DNA of 64,000 nt from Lycium barbarum (GCF_019175385.1 NC_083346.1:61223821-61287820); one strand, 5' to 3'. Counted from the stretch's first letter, positions 34,090-49,207 are shown. Translations and numbers: made by a program. Notes: generated from the letters alone by a model not told the origin.

Positions 34090-35931
34090 ATATCACATAG
34101 TGCACACAATAATATAAATGCCAAATTTATTACTTTCCAAACATAAATCACACATGCCAGAATCATGCATCACACAAGAATCGTATATCAGGAAAAATAC
34201 AGAAGGTAAGTAGCTTATCCAGAATATCAGAATACTTACTTTTATATCATACAAGAATAGCTCCAGTGAGACAAACGAAGGAAGTTTTGGAACTTGTGGG
34301 CCCACCTCGGGTCAAGTCGAGGTGGCGGATATAAATTACAAACATTGGACTCTATGGAGTCATCCATGAAGGTTTCAAAGCGAGCCGATCACGTCTGTAC
34401 GGGTTATGGATGTTTGAATAGTTTTCCAACAAAACTTAAGGACTATAATTCAATTGTGCTGAATGAATAGTACCAAAATTTAGACTCGCTTTTCTATGAG
34501 CAGAATAACCTACGAGGCTCAAATCCGAATCTAGTACACCTAGGACATGACAAGAGAAGAAAAGGGGTAGCTTTACATACCTTAGTTGCGCCTTACGCTC
34601 GTCCAGATTCAATTCCCATTTCGCCCAAAATCTACAAATGGTCATATTTACCAATTGTCAATAGTAAGACTTTTAGCATTTGAATCTTTAGTTCATTACT
34701 TGTCTACAAAAATTTGGGCAGCACCTCCCCTATACATATAGCATCCCCGAGAATATAACTCGGCTCAAAATATCAGCAACCAAACCAACAACAATACCAA
34801 CAATCATTATAAAACACAATATAGCATAACTAGTCTTCTTTCCAACATAATGCAATAGCTTTCCTTCCAACTTCGCATTTTCGAATCAATACCAACATTC
34901 TCATATTCATTACCAACCAAGATCATCACAATACAATTCGGAAGCATTTCATATCATTTCTACAAAATATCCACAAAATATACAAACTGCCACCAAAACC
35001 ATAATTCACCTAAACTTCCAATCTTCAACATAAACATCCACAACATATTCTTATCTTCCAATTTCATTTACAACAACAACAATTTGCATCTTACAACTTT
35101 CATTTCCATATTTACATAAACTATAATAAAGTTGTGTATTTTCCTACAACAACTTAACAATGGATTTTCATGCCAACTTGAACTATTCTCCTTCATTTAC
35201 TCCACAAGAACACAACAACACAATTAATACACTAAATAAAATAAATTCATCTTCTCGCCAACACCCACCACATCCGGCCACATACAAACACACCCATAAC
35301 ACATCAATTTCACACTTTTTATTTATTTCCACATGCTACAACATATATATATAATTCTTCCAATATAAAAGGGTGAAATTCTTACCTTTTCTAATTTTTC
35401 CCACTTGTCACAAGAAGCACTTTCTTGCCTCAAAATTTATATCATGTTGGAGAGGATCTTGAGCTTAGTAGAAATACAAGAAGATTTGGATTTTTGAATC
35501 AAAGATTGATGAACTAAAAATTTTTCTTCTATTTTTTTCTCTTGGCCGAAACCCTTGGCCTTCTTTTGCTCTCAACTCTTTTTTTTTGTCTCTTGAATGT
35601 TCTTGAACCAATGAATAAAATGGCCCCTTTCTCTTATTTAATTACTCACTTTGGCCCCTCCATGGGCCTTGGCCCAACCGGCCACTTCCTCACTTTGGGC
35701 CTCATTTTCTCTTATTATTTTTTAGCCCAATTAATTATGAAGCTTGTTTTGTAATTCCCGAAACTAATCTCCGAAATTCCAATTTTCGCCCTTGACCTTC
35801 CCCGATGCCTTCACGGCAATATTTTTCATGGACAGCATGGACATATTAACTAAAATCAAAATATTGCCTCATGACATACAAGTCGCAATTATTTCAAAAT
35901 TTTCGAGTATGCGAAAACACGGGATATAACA

Positions 35932-35968
35932 TCCTCCCCCCCTTTAGAACATTCGTCCTCGAATGTTC
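35932..35968 (-). promoter_or_regulatory. M2 polypurine tract and AGGA-loop hairpin
   Basis: Minus strand: GAACATTCG-AGGA-CGAATGTTC (35947-35968) then an A/G tract ending in GGAGGA next to the LTR start at 35931. Same arrangement as in M1. Confidence 0.85.
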
Positions 35969-36903
35969 AACTGACCTTATGGGGGTCATCGTACTTCGGG
36001 AAGGTCTCTGTCTTTCCTTCAAGAAATTTTCAAACGCTACCATAGTTATTTTCCCCTTTTCCCTTATTCATTTCCTTCTATTCCCGAGCATCGCTATACT
36101 AAAACCTTTCCACTTTGCCTGGTGGAACTAGTATCCGTCTACTCATAACATCCATACCATATTTTTTGCTTCGTCTTGTAGATTCCGTTTAGTCATTGTC
36201 TCTTATGTATTACAACACCGACTGCTGGGGCCCACCGTCGATCGGTGCGGTCATAAATGGGATGTCGTACGCATGCACGTATATTTACTACCATTCTGCT
36301 AACAAGACATTTCCGAACACTTATTCAAACTTACTCTGATCACAAAACTGTGTTGCGCTCCCTTTCCCTTTACCGGCTGGGTCCGCCTTAGCCTACTTGA
36401 CCTATTCAGGGTTTCTACCCGTTCAGTACATCTAATTCCATTTAAGTTACACCAAATTTCCCATTTGCCTTTTGTATCTACATTTATGAAAATTTCGGGG
36501 TACTTCCCAGGGGGTCACCCATCCCAAAATTACTCTGGCCCCAACACGCTTAACCTCGAAACTTTCATGAGTTAATGCTAATATAATTACGACAACTGCC
36601 CCACATGACCTTTGTCACGCAATATAGGGCAGATCGGGGTCTTAGTGAGTTTTCGGAAAGTTTTCGTAGCGGGTCCCACCCCGGTCTAAACCATACAATT
36701 ATCATATCGCTCCTCTGAATCCTCAATATCCTTTTCCATCTGTATATTTATAGCTATCTCATATAGTTCTATTGGGTTGAATTACCTTAGTTTTACCAAC
36801 ACCCAGAAAAAGAAAATCACGTAATATGATAGAGTACAGATCTATCCATACACATATCTCTTAAGAAAAGATTAATGATATACCTGGGTCTGCACTTGGT
36901 GCC
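35969..36903 (-). mobile_element. M2 internal region (remnant)
   Basis: Non-coding, homologous to the internal regions of A and M1: the flanks of the 5S-like block match, and the CTTCCCGAAGTA motif near the polypurine tract is shared. It ends at 36903, where the first LTR of array D starts without any primer site, so the D array was inserted here. GTGCC (36899-36903) is the candidate target duplication; its partner on the far side is lost. Confidence 0.7.
36502..36580 (-). other. 5S rRNA-derived module in M2
   Basis: 79 nt matching the same 5S rRNA region as in M1 and A but with one clean 10-nt deletion near its start. The A-box-side GTTAAGCGTG and C-box-side GATGGGTGACC and CTGGGAAGT are kept. 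Confidence 0.75.
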
Positions 36904-37451
36904 TGTCACGACCCAACCCCGTAGGCCGTGACTAGTGCCCGAATTGGACACTCATATTGCCGGTTAACTGTAATCATTTATAACTAGTATGTCATGAACT
37001 TATTTGTATAAAAAGGTATGGTGTTGTTTTAAAGCTGTCAAATTTTTTTTTTGTATGTCGTAGGCACCTGTCTCCTGAGGAGTTACAATTTTTTAAACAA
37101 CAACATATATTTTTCTACGCAAGCCGACAAGGCTGCCACGATATGCAACATACCAAACATACATATATATGCAAGCCGACAAGGCTGCCATTACGAATGG
37201 GTACGCCCCAAACATAAGTCATAGTCATACAACGCATCAACAATAACATACAGACCCACAAAGATGTCCACAGACCTCTAAGAGTAATGACTGTATCATA
37301 TGGCGGGACAAGGCCCCGCCGTACCCAATTAAACACATATGAATACAACACAAAGGAGTTATACCACAAGCTAGCTCCGGAACAAAGGAGCAGTCCAAAA
37401 TAGCTGAATAGGTACCCTAAGCTGACGGATCTCCAAAACGAGCGTCTGTAC

Positions 37452-37487
37452 CTGCGGGCATGAACGCAGCCCCCCGAAGAAAGGGGG
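37452..37487 (-). promoter_or_regulatory. Conserved LTR twin-hairpin block (D, first copy)
   Basis: CTGCG (37452-37456) / CGCAG (37465-37469), then CCCCC (37471-37475) / GGGGG (37483-37487). Repeated in the other D LTRs near 41889, 46338 and 50787. Confidence 0.65.
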
Positions 37488-37821
37488 TCAGTACGGAGTA
37501 TGTACTGAGTATGTAAAGCATGAAATATAGTAAATAGAAACATATCTGAAGTGAGTAGCATAAGATTCAGTACAAAGACCAAAAATCCCAAGACTTACTT
37601 GTCACATAATTCATCATAAGTTTTAGTAATCATAACAAGGTAGTCATATCATATGTAAGTACATATATATCGTGTCCCGCCCCTTTTGTAAGGGACTCGG
37701 TAAGTAAAATCATATTATAATCATACATATATATAACGTGTCCCGGCCCTTCAATAAGGGACTCGGTATTAAAATCATAGCCTCATAAACATAAACATAT
37801 ACACATATACACATATACACC

Positions 37822-37959
37822 TACCGTGGCCAAGTATCCAGCGGTCAATATCACACATACCGCGGTCAAGTATCCAGCGGTCAATATAACACATACCGCG
37901 GTCAAGTATCCAGCGGCAACATCACACATACAAATACCGCGGCCAAGAATCCAGCGGCG
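37822..37959 (-). repeat. ACCGC minisatellite in D LTRs (4 units each)
   Basis: Four units with core CCGCGGTCAAGTATCCAGCGG. Counterparts lie at 42259-42394, 46707-46844 and 51156-51293, each with four units and private point changes. Confidence 0.92.
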
Positions 37960-40311
37960 ATACCACAAATATGCAATTCATCTTCGGTTTTTTTTTTTTT
38001 TTTTGAAATCTCATTACTAACTATAGCAAGGAACATCTCAGATTTTATGTACATGCGTACTTTAATCATGGTGTAACTTTGAGATCAAGTATGTCTCTAG
38101 TTGTGGAAATATTCAAGAGTAGGAACTTCTATGCATCATTCATTAGTCAATCATATAATAAACTCATGACAATAACATTACAGAATGAAAAGGATCACAA
38201 ATCATGCTTGGAACTAGAGAGTAGAATTTACCCCAAGGTTCATATCATTTCACACTTACGTCTAGGACATGCCAAGAAAAGAAAGGAATAGGCCTTACAT
38301 ACCTTTAGCGTTTAGTCGTATAATAACTTGTACTTGCTGCCCAATGGTACTTATCCTATATCAAGATATCACAAGCTATGATTAGGTTACGAGGGAATTC
38401 GATACGTATTTTGACACTCACAATCCCTTTCTAACATTTAGACGACGTTTCGTTCGCATTCAAACCAACTAGTGCTACAAGCTAATATTGCTAGTCATTC
38501 TTTCATGTATCAATCCAAACTTGTATAAACATGATTTAAGGGACTTTGGACAGTCCATACATCATTCGAAACTGTCCCATACTCACGGCCAAACAGCACA
38601 CACAACACTACAATTTCTATTTCGCAATTTTCCAACTTCAATTACAACGACAACAACACGTTTACAACATTACTTATAAGATTATCGGAACTGTTTCAGC
38701 ATCATATTTATTCTTATAACAGCCCACAAACCATTTCAATTTCAACTTGAATCATTAAGCTTCACTTTCACTACACGTTCATAGCAACAATCAATATTCA
38801 ACATTCACTAATTTGCTTCTAACCTTAAAACAGTCCACTGTTTTGGACTGCTTGCGTACTTCAATTTAATTTGTTTCTTTAACACCTAAATTCCCATATT
38901 CAACATACATACAATATACCACAATGTTCATAACAACAACAATCAAAACTTGGCACAAAACAGTCCATAATTTCCCCTAAAACAGCCCCTTTACACGGCT
39001 TCAACACAACTTCATGATTTTCATCCATTCATCCAAACCACAACACATTCAATCCATCTCCAATACATGTACAAGGAGATTAAACATGATTCCATTAAAG
39101 CCTACAACACATGGCTCATTTAAACTTTTTAGAAAACAGTCCATTACCACAACATGTCCAAAACAGTCCAATAACATGTCCAAAACAGTCCCTAAACAAT
39201 GTTCGGAATTCTTGCAAACATTTACGAACATACTAAGCAAACCACCTATGATTCTTACACATTATTTCATGCCTTCTTTTCATATATTTTCAGTAGGTTA
39301 TGACCAGCTATCCACACGACAAATACAACATCAATTCATACACAACTAAACTACATCGTCATTTCTATAATCCATACAACAACTCACAAACGATTTTAGT
39401 TTCAACTCCAACCATTAAACACCTTCATTTCCATCATGAAATTCATGATAATAACAATCAAAATATCAAGTAAAAACAGTTCACTAGCTTCCTCACAAAA
39501 CAGTCCAATACCAACATACAACATCATAAACCAACTTCTACAATCTTTGTTCATTTACATATGTTGACACCCATTCAATTCACCAACAATACATACAAAA
39601 TGAAACCAACCATGGCTTCCCCAAGCTCACGACTCAACCCCTTACTTCAACCACAACAACAATCCAATAACAACATGCATGAATTATACATTCAAATCGT
39701 CATGCAACACAAGAACAATAATCATTGTTACCTTACAATCTTGTTCTTCACTTTGGCCGAATCTTCAACACTATTGAGGTGCTACACTTCTTTGTTTCTT
39801 TTCAACAACTACTACATATTATTGTACACTAAATGAGGAGTTGATTTGAGGAAGAAAACTGATTTTTTTGGATTGAATCTAACTCACCACTTTCGGCTAG
39901 CTCTAGGTCAAGAGTTTCCCTTTCTCTCTCTATGTGTTCTTAACTTGTAAGTGTTGAAATGAGTTGTTAAAGTGGAGTAAATCAGATTTTTCACTATGTG
40001 TATTCCCTACAAGACATGGACATGTGTACCACACTAATCTTGGGTCAATAACCTTTGACCATGACACTAATCTACACGGCTACACATGGAAAAATATGGG
40101 CAGATTTTTTTTTGTTCCCAATCCCACTTATGGTTAGTTTAATCCCAATTTTTCTATTAATATATCAATGCCAAACGAAATTGTAGTTAAATTATGACTT
40201 GAAACGAATCCGGAAGTTAAAATATCTACTTCGTATCTTAAAATAGTCTTTTCTTTAACTTGCCACGTTTAGTTTAAAACGTCCCAATGTATGAAAATAT
40301 GGGATATAACA

Positions 40312-41340
40312 TTCTTCCCCCCTTTAGAACATTCGTCCTCGAATGTTACATTAGTGTTGCCTAAGCATACTTAACCTTTCACCCTTCCTAGTCAATCTTA
40401 TCCTTCATAACCTCACAGCCTGTCTTACCAATATATTCACATCCGTCACAATTCTTTTTCTTCTGTACTCTTGTCTTAAATCATACTATTACTTCTTTTA
40501 ACTATAAACTCGTCATAATTTATCCCTGCTTATCAATTCAGTCGGTACCTCATATAACACCCTATTAAGATTTGCCAGCCTTATCTAAATCATCTCTTAA
40601 TATCATAAACCCTTTCCAAATTCTGCTTTTACCGTATCGATATCGACTTCCTAATTACTATTACCATCGATTCGGCAGTCGACTTATTTCTCGCAGTCAA
40701 CTACACTCACCACTTAGTCCACTCTTATCATTACCGTTGACACGACCTTTCAAAACATATTAATTACTAATATCTCATTCCTTTTATATTTGTAGGAAAT
40801 GTTTTGCAGAGTTCACTCTGTATTTCTTACTATCCCAGAACCTGCACGCAGGAAATACCAACAATGCCTCACAGGGCCAACATATATATATATACACATC
40901 ATATCATATCACAGCCACACAGGGCTCCCAATATTAACAACAGTACGAAAATGATGGACTTACCTCGTATGTCTAATCCAAACTGCACCTGTTATACTTT
41001 CTCTTTCAATTCTCAACTTTACATTTCAATCGCACTTCCATTCCTTACTCGACATATACCTTTCGTACCTTTGCTTACCTGCGTACTTTGAAACTTCCAA
41101 TATCATCAATCACTTTCTTCTGTCGATGTCGTTCTTCAACTGAAATCAAATGTTAGTATAAAGAATTTCATTTCTTATGACTGGACTCTATCGCACGATC
41201 CTAGATATGAAAGAAAGGTAACATCCTAAATGCCCTGTAGCGTCTTGTTTATAGATGTGGTGCACAACACATCGATAAACAAGACTCTACTAGACACGGT
41301 CTGTAGACACTCCTAGGACGAACTGCTCTGATACCACTTC
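40312..41340 (-). mobile_element. D internal region 1
   Basis: 1029 bp with polypurine tract and AGGA-loop hairpin at the left (40312-40347), leader hairpin at 41242-41285 and a perfect initiator-Met primer site at 41325-41336 (all minus strand). The middle lacks gag and pol. A CCTGTGAGGC.. motif also occurs in C just after the chromodomain (57107-57116), so the unit looks like a direct fusion of leader to post-pol sequence. No 5S-like block is present. Confidence 0.88.
41242..41285 (-). promoter_or_regulatory. D leader hairpin with GTGCAC loop
   Basis: 18-position stem with one mismatch, closing an 8-nt loop (TTGTGCAC on the minus strand) that ends in the self-complementary hexamer GTGCAC. 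Several stem pairs differ from those of A and C but remain paired. Identical copies lie at 45689-45732 and 50138-50181. Confidence 0.78.
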
Positions 41341-44300
41341 TGTCACGACACAACCCCGTAGGCCGTGACTAGTGCCCGAATTGGACACTCATATTGCCGG
41401 TTAACTGTAATCATTTATAACTAATATGTCATGAACTTATTTGTATAAAAAGGTATGGTGTTGTTTTAAAGCTGTCAATTTTTTTTTTTGTATGTCGTAG
41501 GCACCTGTCTCCTGAGGAGTTACAATTTTTTAAACAACAACATATATTTTTCTACGCAAGCCGACAAGGCTGCCACGATATGCAACATACCAAACATACA
41601 TATATATGCAAGCCGACAAGGCTGCCATTACGAATGGGTACACCCCAAACATAAGTCATAGTCATACAACGCATCAACAACTACATACAAACCCACAAAG
41701 ATGTCCACAGACCTATAAGAGTAATGACTGTATCATATGGCGGGACAGGGCCCCGCCGTACCCAATTAAACACATATGAATACAACACAAAGGAGTTATA
41801 CCACAAGCTAGCTCCGGAACAAAGGAGCAGTCCAAAATAGCTGAATAGGTACCCTAAGCTGACGGATCTCCAAAACGAGCGTTTGTACCTGCGGGCATGA
41901 ACGCAGCCCCCCGAATAAAGGGGGTCAGTACGGAGTATGTACTGAGTATGTAAAGCATGAAATATAGTAAATAGAAACATATCTGAAGTGAGTAGCATAA
42001 GATTCAGTACAGAGACCAAAAATCCCAAGACTTACTTGTCACATAATTCATCATAAGTTTTAGTAATCATAACAAGGTAGTCATATCATATGTAAGTACA
42101 TATATATCGTGTCCCGCCCCTTTTGTAAGAGACTCGGTAAGTAAAATCATATTATAATCATACATATATATAACGTGTCCCGGCCCTTCAATAAGGGACT
42201 CAGTATTAAAATCATAGCCTCATAAACATAAACATATACACATATACACATATACACCTACCGCGGCCAAGTATCCAGCGGTCAATATCACACATACCGC
42301 GGTCAAGTATCCACGGTCAATATCACACATACCGCGGTCAAGTATCCAGCGGCAACATCACACATACAAATACCGCAGCCAAGAATCCAGCGGCGATATC
42401 ACACATATGCAATTCATCTTCGGTTCTTTTTTTTTTTTTTTTGAAATCTCATTACTAACTATAGCAAGGAACATCTCAGATTTTATGTACATGCGTACTT
42501 TAATCATGGTGTAATTTTGAGATCAAGTATGTCTCTAGTTGTGGAAATATTCAAGAGTAGGAACTTCTATGCATCATTCATTAGTCAATCATATAATAAA
42601 CTCATGACAATAACATTACAGAATGAAAAGGATCACAAATCATGCTTGGAACTAGAGAGTAGAATTTACCAAAAGGTTCATATCATTTCATACTTACGTC
42701 TAGGACATGCCAAGAAAAGAAAGGAATAGGCCTTACATACCTTTAGCGTTTAGTCGTATAATAACTTGTACTTGCTGCCCAATGGTACTTATCCTATATC
42801 AAGATATCACAAGCTATGATTAGTTTACGAGGGAATTCGATACGTATTTTGACACTCACAATCCGTTTCTAACATTTAGACGACGTTTCGTTCGCATTCA
42901 AACCAACTAGTGCTACAAGCTAATATTGCTAGTCATTCTTTCATGTATCAATCCAAACTTGTATAAACATGATTTAAGGGACTTTGGACAGTCCATACAT
43001 CATTCAAAACTGTCCCATACTCACAGCCGAACAGCACACACAACACTACAATTTCTATTTCGCAATTTTCCAACTTCAATTACAACGACAACAACACGTT
43101 TACAACATTACTTATGCGATTATCGGAACTGTTACAGCATCATATTTATTCTTATAGCAGCCCACAAACCATTTCAATTTCAACTTGAATCATTAAGCTT
43201 CACTTTCACTACACGTTCATAGCAACAATCAATATTCAACATTCACTAATTTGCTTCTAACCTTAAAACAGTCCACTGTTTTGGACTGCTTGCGTACTTC
43301 AATTTGATTTGTTTCTTTAACACCTAAATTCCCATATTCAACATACATACAATATACCACAATGTTCATAACAACAACAATAAAAACTTGGCACAAAACA
43401 GTCCATAATTTCCCCTAAAACAGCCCCTTTACACGGCTTCAACACAACTATAACAACTTCATGATTTTCATCCATTCATCCAAACCACAACACATTCAAT
43501 CCATTTCCAATACATGTACATGGAGATTAAACATGATTCCATTAAAGCCTACAACACATGGCTCATTTAAACTTTTTAGAAAACAGTCCATTACCACAAC
43601 ATGTCCAAAACAGTCCAATAACATGTCCAAAACAGTCCCTAAACAATGTTCGGAATTCTTGCAAACATTTACGAACATACTAAGCAAACCACCTATGATT
43701 CTTACACATTATTTCATGCCTTCTTTTCATATATTTTCAGTAGGTTATGACCAGCTATCCACACGACAAATACAACATCAATTCATACACAACTAAACTA
43801 CATCGTCATTTCTATAATCCATACAACAACTCACAAACGATTTTAGTTTCAACTCCAACCATTAAACACCTTCATTTCCATCATGAAATTCATGATAATA
43901 ACAATCAAAATATCAAGTAAAAACAGTTCACTAGCTTCCTCACAAAACAGTCCAATACCAACATACAACATCATAAACCAACTTCTACAATCTTTGTTCA
44001 TTTACATATGTTGACACCCATTCAATTCACCAACAATACATACAAAATGAAACCAACCATGGCTTCCCCAAGCTCACGGCTCAACCCCTTACTTCAACCA
44101 CAACAACAATCCAATAACAACATGCATGAATTATACATTCAAATCGTCATGCAACACAAGAACAATAATCATTCTTACCTTACAATCTTGTTCTTCACTT
44201 TGGCCGAATCTTCAACACTATTGAGGTGCTACACTTCTTTGTTTCTTTTCAACAACTACTACATATTCTTGTACACTAAATGAGGAGTTGATTTGAGGAA

Positions 44301-44758
44301 GAAAACTGATTTTTTTGGATTGAATCTAACTCACCACTTTCGGCTAGCTCTAGGTCAAGAGTTTCCCTTTCTCTCTCTCTGTGTTCTTAACTTGTAAGTG
44401 TTGAAATGAGTTGTTAAAGTGGAGTAAATCAGATTTTTCACTATGTGTATTCCCTACAAGACATGGACATGTGTACCACACTAATCTTGGGTCAATAACC
44501 TTTGACCATGACACTAATCTACACGGCTACACATGGAAAAATATGGGCAGATTTTTTTTTGTTCCCAATCCCACTTATGGTTAGTTTAATCCCAATTTTT
44601 CTATTAATATATCAATGCCAAACGAAATTGTAGTTAAATTATGACTTGAAACGAATCCGGAAGTTAAAATATCTACTTCGTATCTTAAAATAGTCTTTTC
44701 TTTAACTTGCCACGTTTAGTTTAAAACGTCCCAATGTATGAAAATATGGGATATAACA
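41341..44758 (-). mobile_element. D LTR 2
   Basis: 3418 bp. The plus strand starts TGTCACGACACAA with one change relative to LTRs 3 and 4. It adjoins the primer site of internal region 1. Non-coding. Confidence 0.92.
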
Positions 44759-45787
44759 TTCTTCCCCCCTTTAGAACATTCGTCCTCGAATGTTACATTA
44801 GTGTTGCCTAAGCATACTTAACCTTTCACCCTTCCTAGTCAATCTTATCCTTCATAACCTCACAGCCTGTCTTACCAATATATTCACATCCGTCACAATT
44901 CTTTTTCTTCTGTACTCTTGTCTTAAATCATACTATTACTTCTTTTAACTATAAACTCGTCATAATTTATCCCTGCTTATCAATTCAGTCGGTACCTCAT
45001 ATAACACCCTATTAAGATTTGCCAGCCTTATCTAAATCATCTCTTAATATCATAAACCCTTTCCAAATTCTTCTTTTACCGTATCGATATCGACTTCCTA
45101 ATTACTATTACCATCGATTCGGCAGTCGACTTATTTCTCGCAGTCAACTACACTCACCACTTAGTCCACTCTTATCATTACCGTTGACACGACCTTTCAA
45201 AACATATTAATTACTAATATCTCATTCCTTTTATATTTGTAGGAAATGTTTTGCAGAGTTCACTCTGTATTTCTTACTATCCCAGAACCTGCACGCAGGA
45301 AATACCAACAATGCCTCACAGGGCCAACATATATATATATACACATCATATCATATCACAGCCACACAGGGCTCCCAATATTAACAACAGTACGAAAATG
45401 ATGGACTTACCTCGTATGTCTAATCCAAACTGCACCTGTTATACTTTCTCTTTCAATTCTCAACTTTACATTTCAATCGCACTTCCATTCCTTACTCGAC
45501 ATATACCTTTCGTACCTTTGCTTACCTGCGTACTTTGAAACTTCCAATATCATCAATCACTTTCTTCTGTCGATGTCGTTCTTCAACTGAAATCAAATGT
45601 TAGTATAAAGAATTTCATTTCTTATGACTGGACTCTATCGCACGATCTTAGATATGAAAGAAAGGTAACATCCTAAATGCCCTGTAGCGTCTTGTTTATA
45701 GATGTGGTGCACAACACATCGATAAACAAGACTCTACTAGACACGGTCTGTAGACACTCCTAGGACGAACTGCTCTGATACCACTTC
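44759..45787 (-). mobile_element. D internal region 2
   Basis: 1029 bp, same layout as internal region 1: polypurine tract and hairpin at 44759-44794, leader hairpin at 45689-45732, primer site GCTCTGATACCA (plus strand) just before 45788. No gag or pol. Confidence 0.9.
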
Positions 45788-48700
45788 TGTCACGACCCAA
45801 CCCCGTAGGCCGTGACTAGTGTCCGAATTGGACACTCATATTTCCGGTTAACTGTAATCATTTATAACTAGTATGTCATGAACTTATTTGTATAAAAAGG
45901 TATGGTGTTGTTTTAAAGCTGTCAATTTTTTTGTTTTGTATGTCTTAGGCACCTGTCTCCTGAGGAGTTACAATTTTTTAAACAACAACATATATTTTTC
46001 TACGCAAGCCGACAAGGCTGCCACGATATGCAACATACCAAACATACATATATATGCAAGCCGACAAGGCTGCCATTACGAATGGGTACGCCCCAAACAT
46101 AAGTCATAGTCATACAACGCATCAACAACTACATACAGACCCACAAAGATGTCCACAGACCTCTAAGAGTAATGACTGTATCATATGGCGGGACAGGGCC
46201 CCGCCATACCCAATTAAACACATATGAATACAACACAAAGGAGTTATACCACAAGCTAGCTCCGGAACAAAGGAGCAGTCCAAAATAGCTGAATAGGTAC
46301 CCTAAGCTGACGGATCTCCAAAACGAGCGTCTGTACCTGCGGGCATGAACGCAGCCCCCCGAAGAAAGGGGGTCAGTACGGAGTATGTACTGAGTATGTA
46401 AAGCATGAAATATAGTAAATAGAAACATATCTGAAGTGAGTAGCATAAGATTCAGTACAAAGACCAAAAATCCCAAGACTTACTTGTCACATAATTCATC
46501 ATAAGTTTTAGTAATCATAACAAGGTAGTCATATCATATGTAAGTACATATATATCGTGTCCCGCCCCTTTTGTAAGGGACTCGGTAAGTAAAATCATAT
46601 TACAATCATACATATATATAACGTGTCCCGGCCCTTCAATAAGGGACTCGGTATTAAAATCATAGCCTCATAAACATAAACATATACACATATACACATA
46701 TACACCTACCGCGGCCAAGTATCCAGCGGTCAATATCACACATACCGCGGTCAAGTATCCAGCGGTCAATATCACACATACCGCGGTCAAGTATCCAGCG
46801 GAAACATCACACATACAAATACCGCGGCCAAGAATCCAGCGGCGATACCACACATATGCAATTCATCTTCGGTTCTTTTTTTTTTTTTTTTGAAATCTCA
46901 TTACTAACTATAGCAAGGAACATCTCATATTTTATGTACATGCGTACTTTAATCATGGTGTAACTTTGAGATCAAGTATGTCTCTAGTCGTGGAAATATT
47001 CAAGAGTAGGAACTTCTATGCATCATTCATTAGTCAATCATATAATAAACTCATGACAATAACATTACAGAATGAAAAGGATCACAAATCATGCTTGGAA
47101 CTAGAGAGTAGAATTTACCCCAAGGTTCATATCATTTCATACTTACGTCTAGGACATGCCAAGAAAAGAAAGGAATAGGCCTTACATACCTTTAGCGTTT
47201 AGTCGTATAATAACTTGTACTTGCTGCCCAATGGTACTTATCCTATATCAAGATATCACAAGCTATGATTAGTTTACGAGGGAATTCGATACGTATTTTG
47301 ACACTCACAATCCGTTTCTAACATTTAGACGACGTTTCGTTCGCATTCAAACCAACTAGTGCTACAAGCTAATATTGCTAGTCATTCTTTCATGTATCAA
47401 TCCAAACTTGTATAAACATGATTTAAGGGACTTTGGACAGTCCATACATCATTCAAAACTGTCCCATACTCACGGCCAAACAGCACACACAACACTACAA
47501 TTTCTATTTCGCAATTTTCCAACTTCAATTACAACGACAACAACACGTTTACAACATTACTTATGCGATTATCGGAACTGTTTCAGCATCATATTTATTC
47601 TTATAACAGCCCACAAACCATTTCAATTTCAACTTGAATCATTAAGCTTCACTTTCACTACACGTTCATAGCAACAATCAATATTCAACATTCACTAATT
47701 TGCTTCTAACCTTAAAACAGTCCACTGTTTTGGACTGCTTGCGTACTTCAATTTGATTTGTTTCTTTAACACCTAAATTCCCATATTCAACATACATACA
47801 ATATACCACAATGTTCATAACAACAACAATCAAAACTTGGCACAAAACAGTCCATAATTTCCCCTAAAACAGCCCCTTTACACGGCTTCAACACAACTAT
47901 AACAACTTCATGATTTTCATCCATTCATCCAAACCACAACACATTCAATCCATTTCCAATACATGTACAAGGAGATTAAACATGATTCCATTAAAGCCTA
48001 CAACACATGGCTCATTTAAACGTTTTAGAAAACAGTCCATTACCACAACATGTCCAAAACAGTCCAATAACATGTCCAAAACAGTCCCTAAACAATGTTC
48101 GGAATTCTTGAAAACATTTACGAACATACTAAGCAAACCACCTATGATTCTTACACATTATTTCATGCCTTCTTTTCATATATTTTCAGTAGGTTATGAC
48201 CAGCTATCCACACGACAAATACAACATCAATTCATACACAACTAAACTACATCGTCATTTCTATAATCCATACAACAACTCACAAACGATTTTAGTTTCA
48301 ACTCCAACCATTAAACACCTTCATTTCCATCATGAAATTCATGATAATAACAATCAAAATATCAAGTAAAAACAGTTCACTAACTTCCTCACAAAACAGT
48401 CCAATACCAACATACAACATCATAAACCAACTTCTACAATCTTTGTTCATTTACATATGTTGACACCCATTCAATTCACTAACAATACATACAAAATGAA
48501 ACCAACCATGGCTTCCCCAAGCTCACGGCTCAACCCCTTACTTCAACCACAACAACAATCCAATAACAACATGCATGAATTATACATTCAAATCGTCATG
48601 CAACACAAGAACAATAATCATTCTTACCTTACAATCTTGTTCTTCACTTTGGCCGAATCTTCAACACTATTGAGGTGCTACACTTCTTTGTTTCTTTTCA

Positions 48701-49207
48701 ACAACTACTACATATTCTTGTACACTAAATGAGGAGTTGATTTGAGGAAGAAAACTGATTTTTTTGGATTGAATCTAACTCACCACTTTCGGCTAGCTCT
48801 AGGTCAAGAGTTTCCCTTTCTCTCTCTCTGTGTTCTTAACTTGTAAGTGTTGAAATGAGTTGTTAAAGTGGAGTAAATCAGATTTTTCACTATGTGTATT
48901 CCCTACAAGACATGGACATGTGTACCACACTAATCTTGGGTCAATAACCTTTGACCATGACACTAATCTACACGGCTACACATTGAAAAATATGGGCAGA
49001 TTTTTTTTTGTTCCCAATCCCACTTATGGTTAGTTTAATCCCACTTTTTCTATTAATATATCAATGCCAAACGACATTGTAGTTAAATTATGACTTGAAA
49101 CGAATCCGGAAGTTAAAATATCTACTTCGTATCTTAAAATAGTCTTGTCTTTAACTTGCCACGTTTAGTTTAAAACGTCCTAATGTATGAAAATATGGGA
49201 TATAACA
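45788..49207 (-). mobile_element. D LTR 3
   Basis: 3420 bp, non-coding; nearly identical to LTR 4 (both share the change to GTCTTAGGC near 45943 / 50392). Confidence 0.92.

Larger units (their letters stand above)
33455..35931 (-). mobile_element. Element M2 3' LTR, truncated
   Basis: Minus-oriented LTR whose start TGTTATATCCCG lies at 35931; its far end (expected ..GTGACA) is missing because the left edge is fused to gag of C at about 33455. It contains the twin-hairpin block (33596-33631), a six-unit minisatellite (33869-34089) and donor-like motifs (34569-34583 and near 35381-35388, minus strand). The last 230 bp match 53513-53742, the other M2 LTR. No genes. Confidence 0.85.
36904..40311 (-). 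mobile_element. D LTR 1
   Basis: 3408 bp, minus orientation. The outer end at 36904 (TGTCACGACCCAACC) adjoins M2 internal DNA rather than a primer site, so it is the 3'-most LTR of the array. It carries the twin-hairpin block (37452-37487) and a four-unit minisatellite (37822-37959). Many short open frames recur unchanged in the other copies only because the DNA is duplicated. Confidence 0.92.

Noticed and set aside
38079..39836. Short open frames of 63-111 codons that recur unchanged in all D units (for example 39014-39349, 39561-39836)
   Set aside because: They repeat because the 4.45-kb DNA unit is repeated. They lack known domains and have low-complexity composition, so conservation is at the DNA level.
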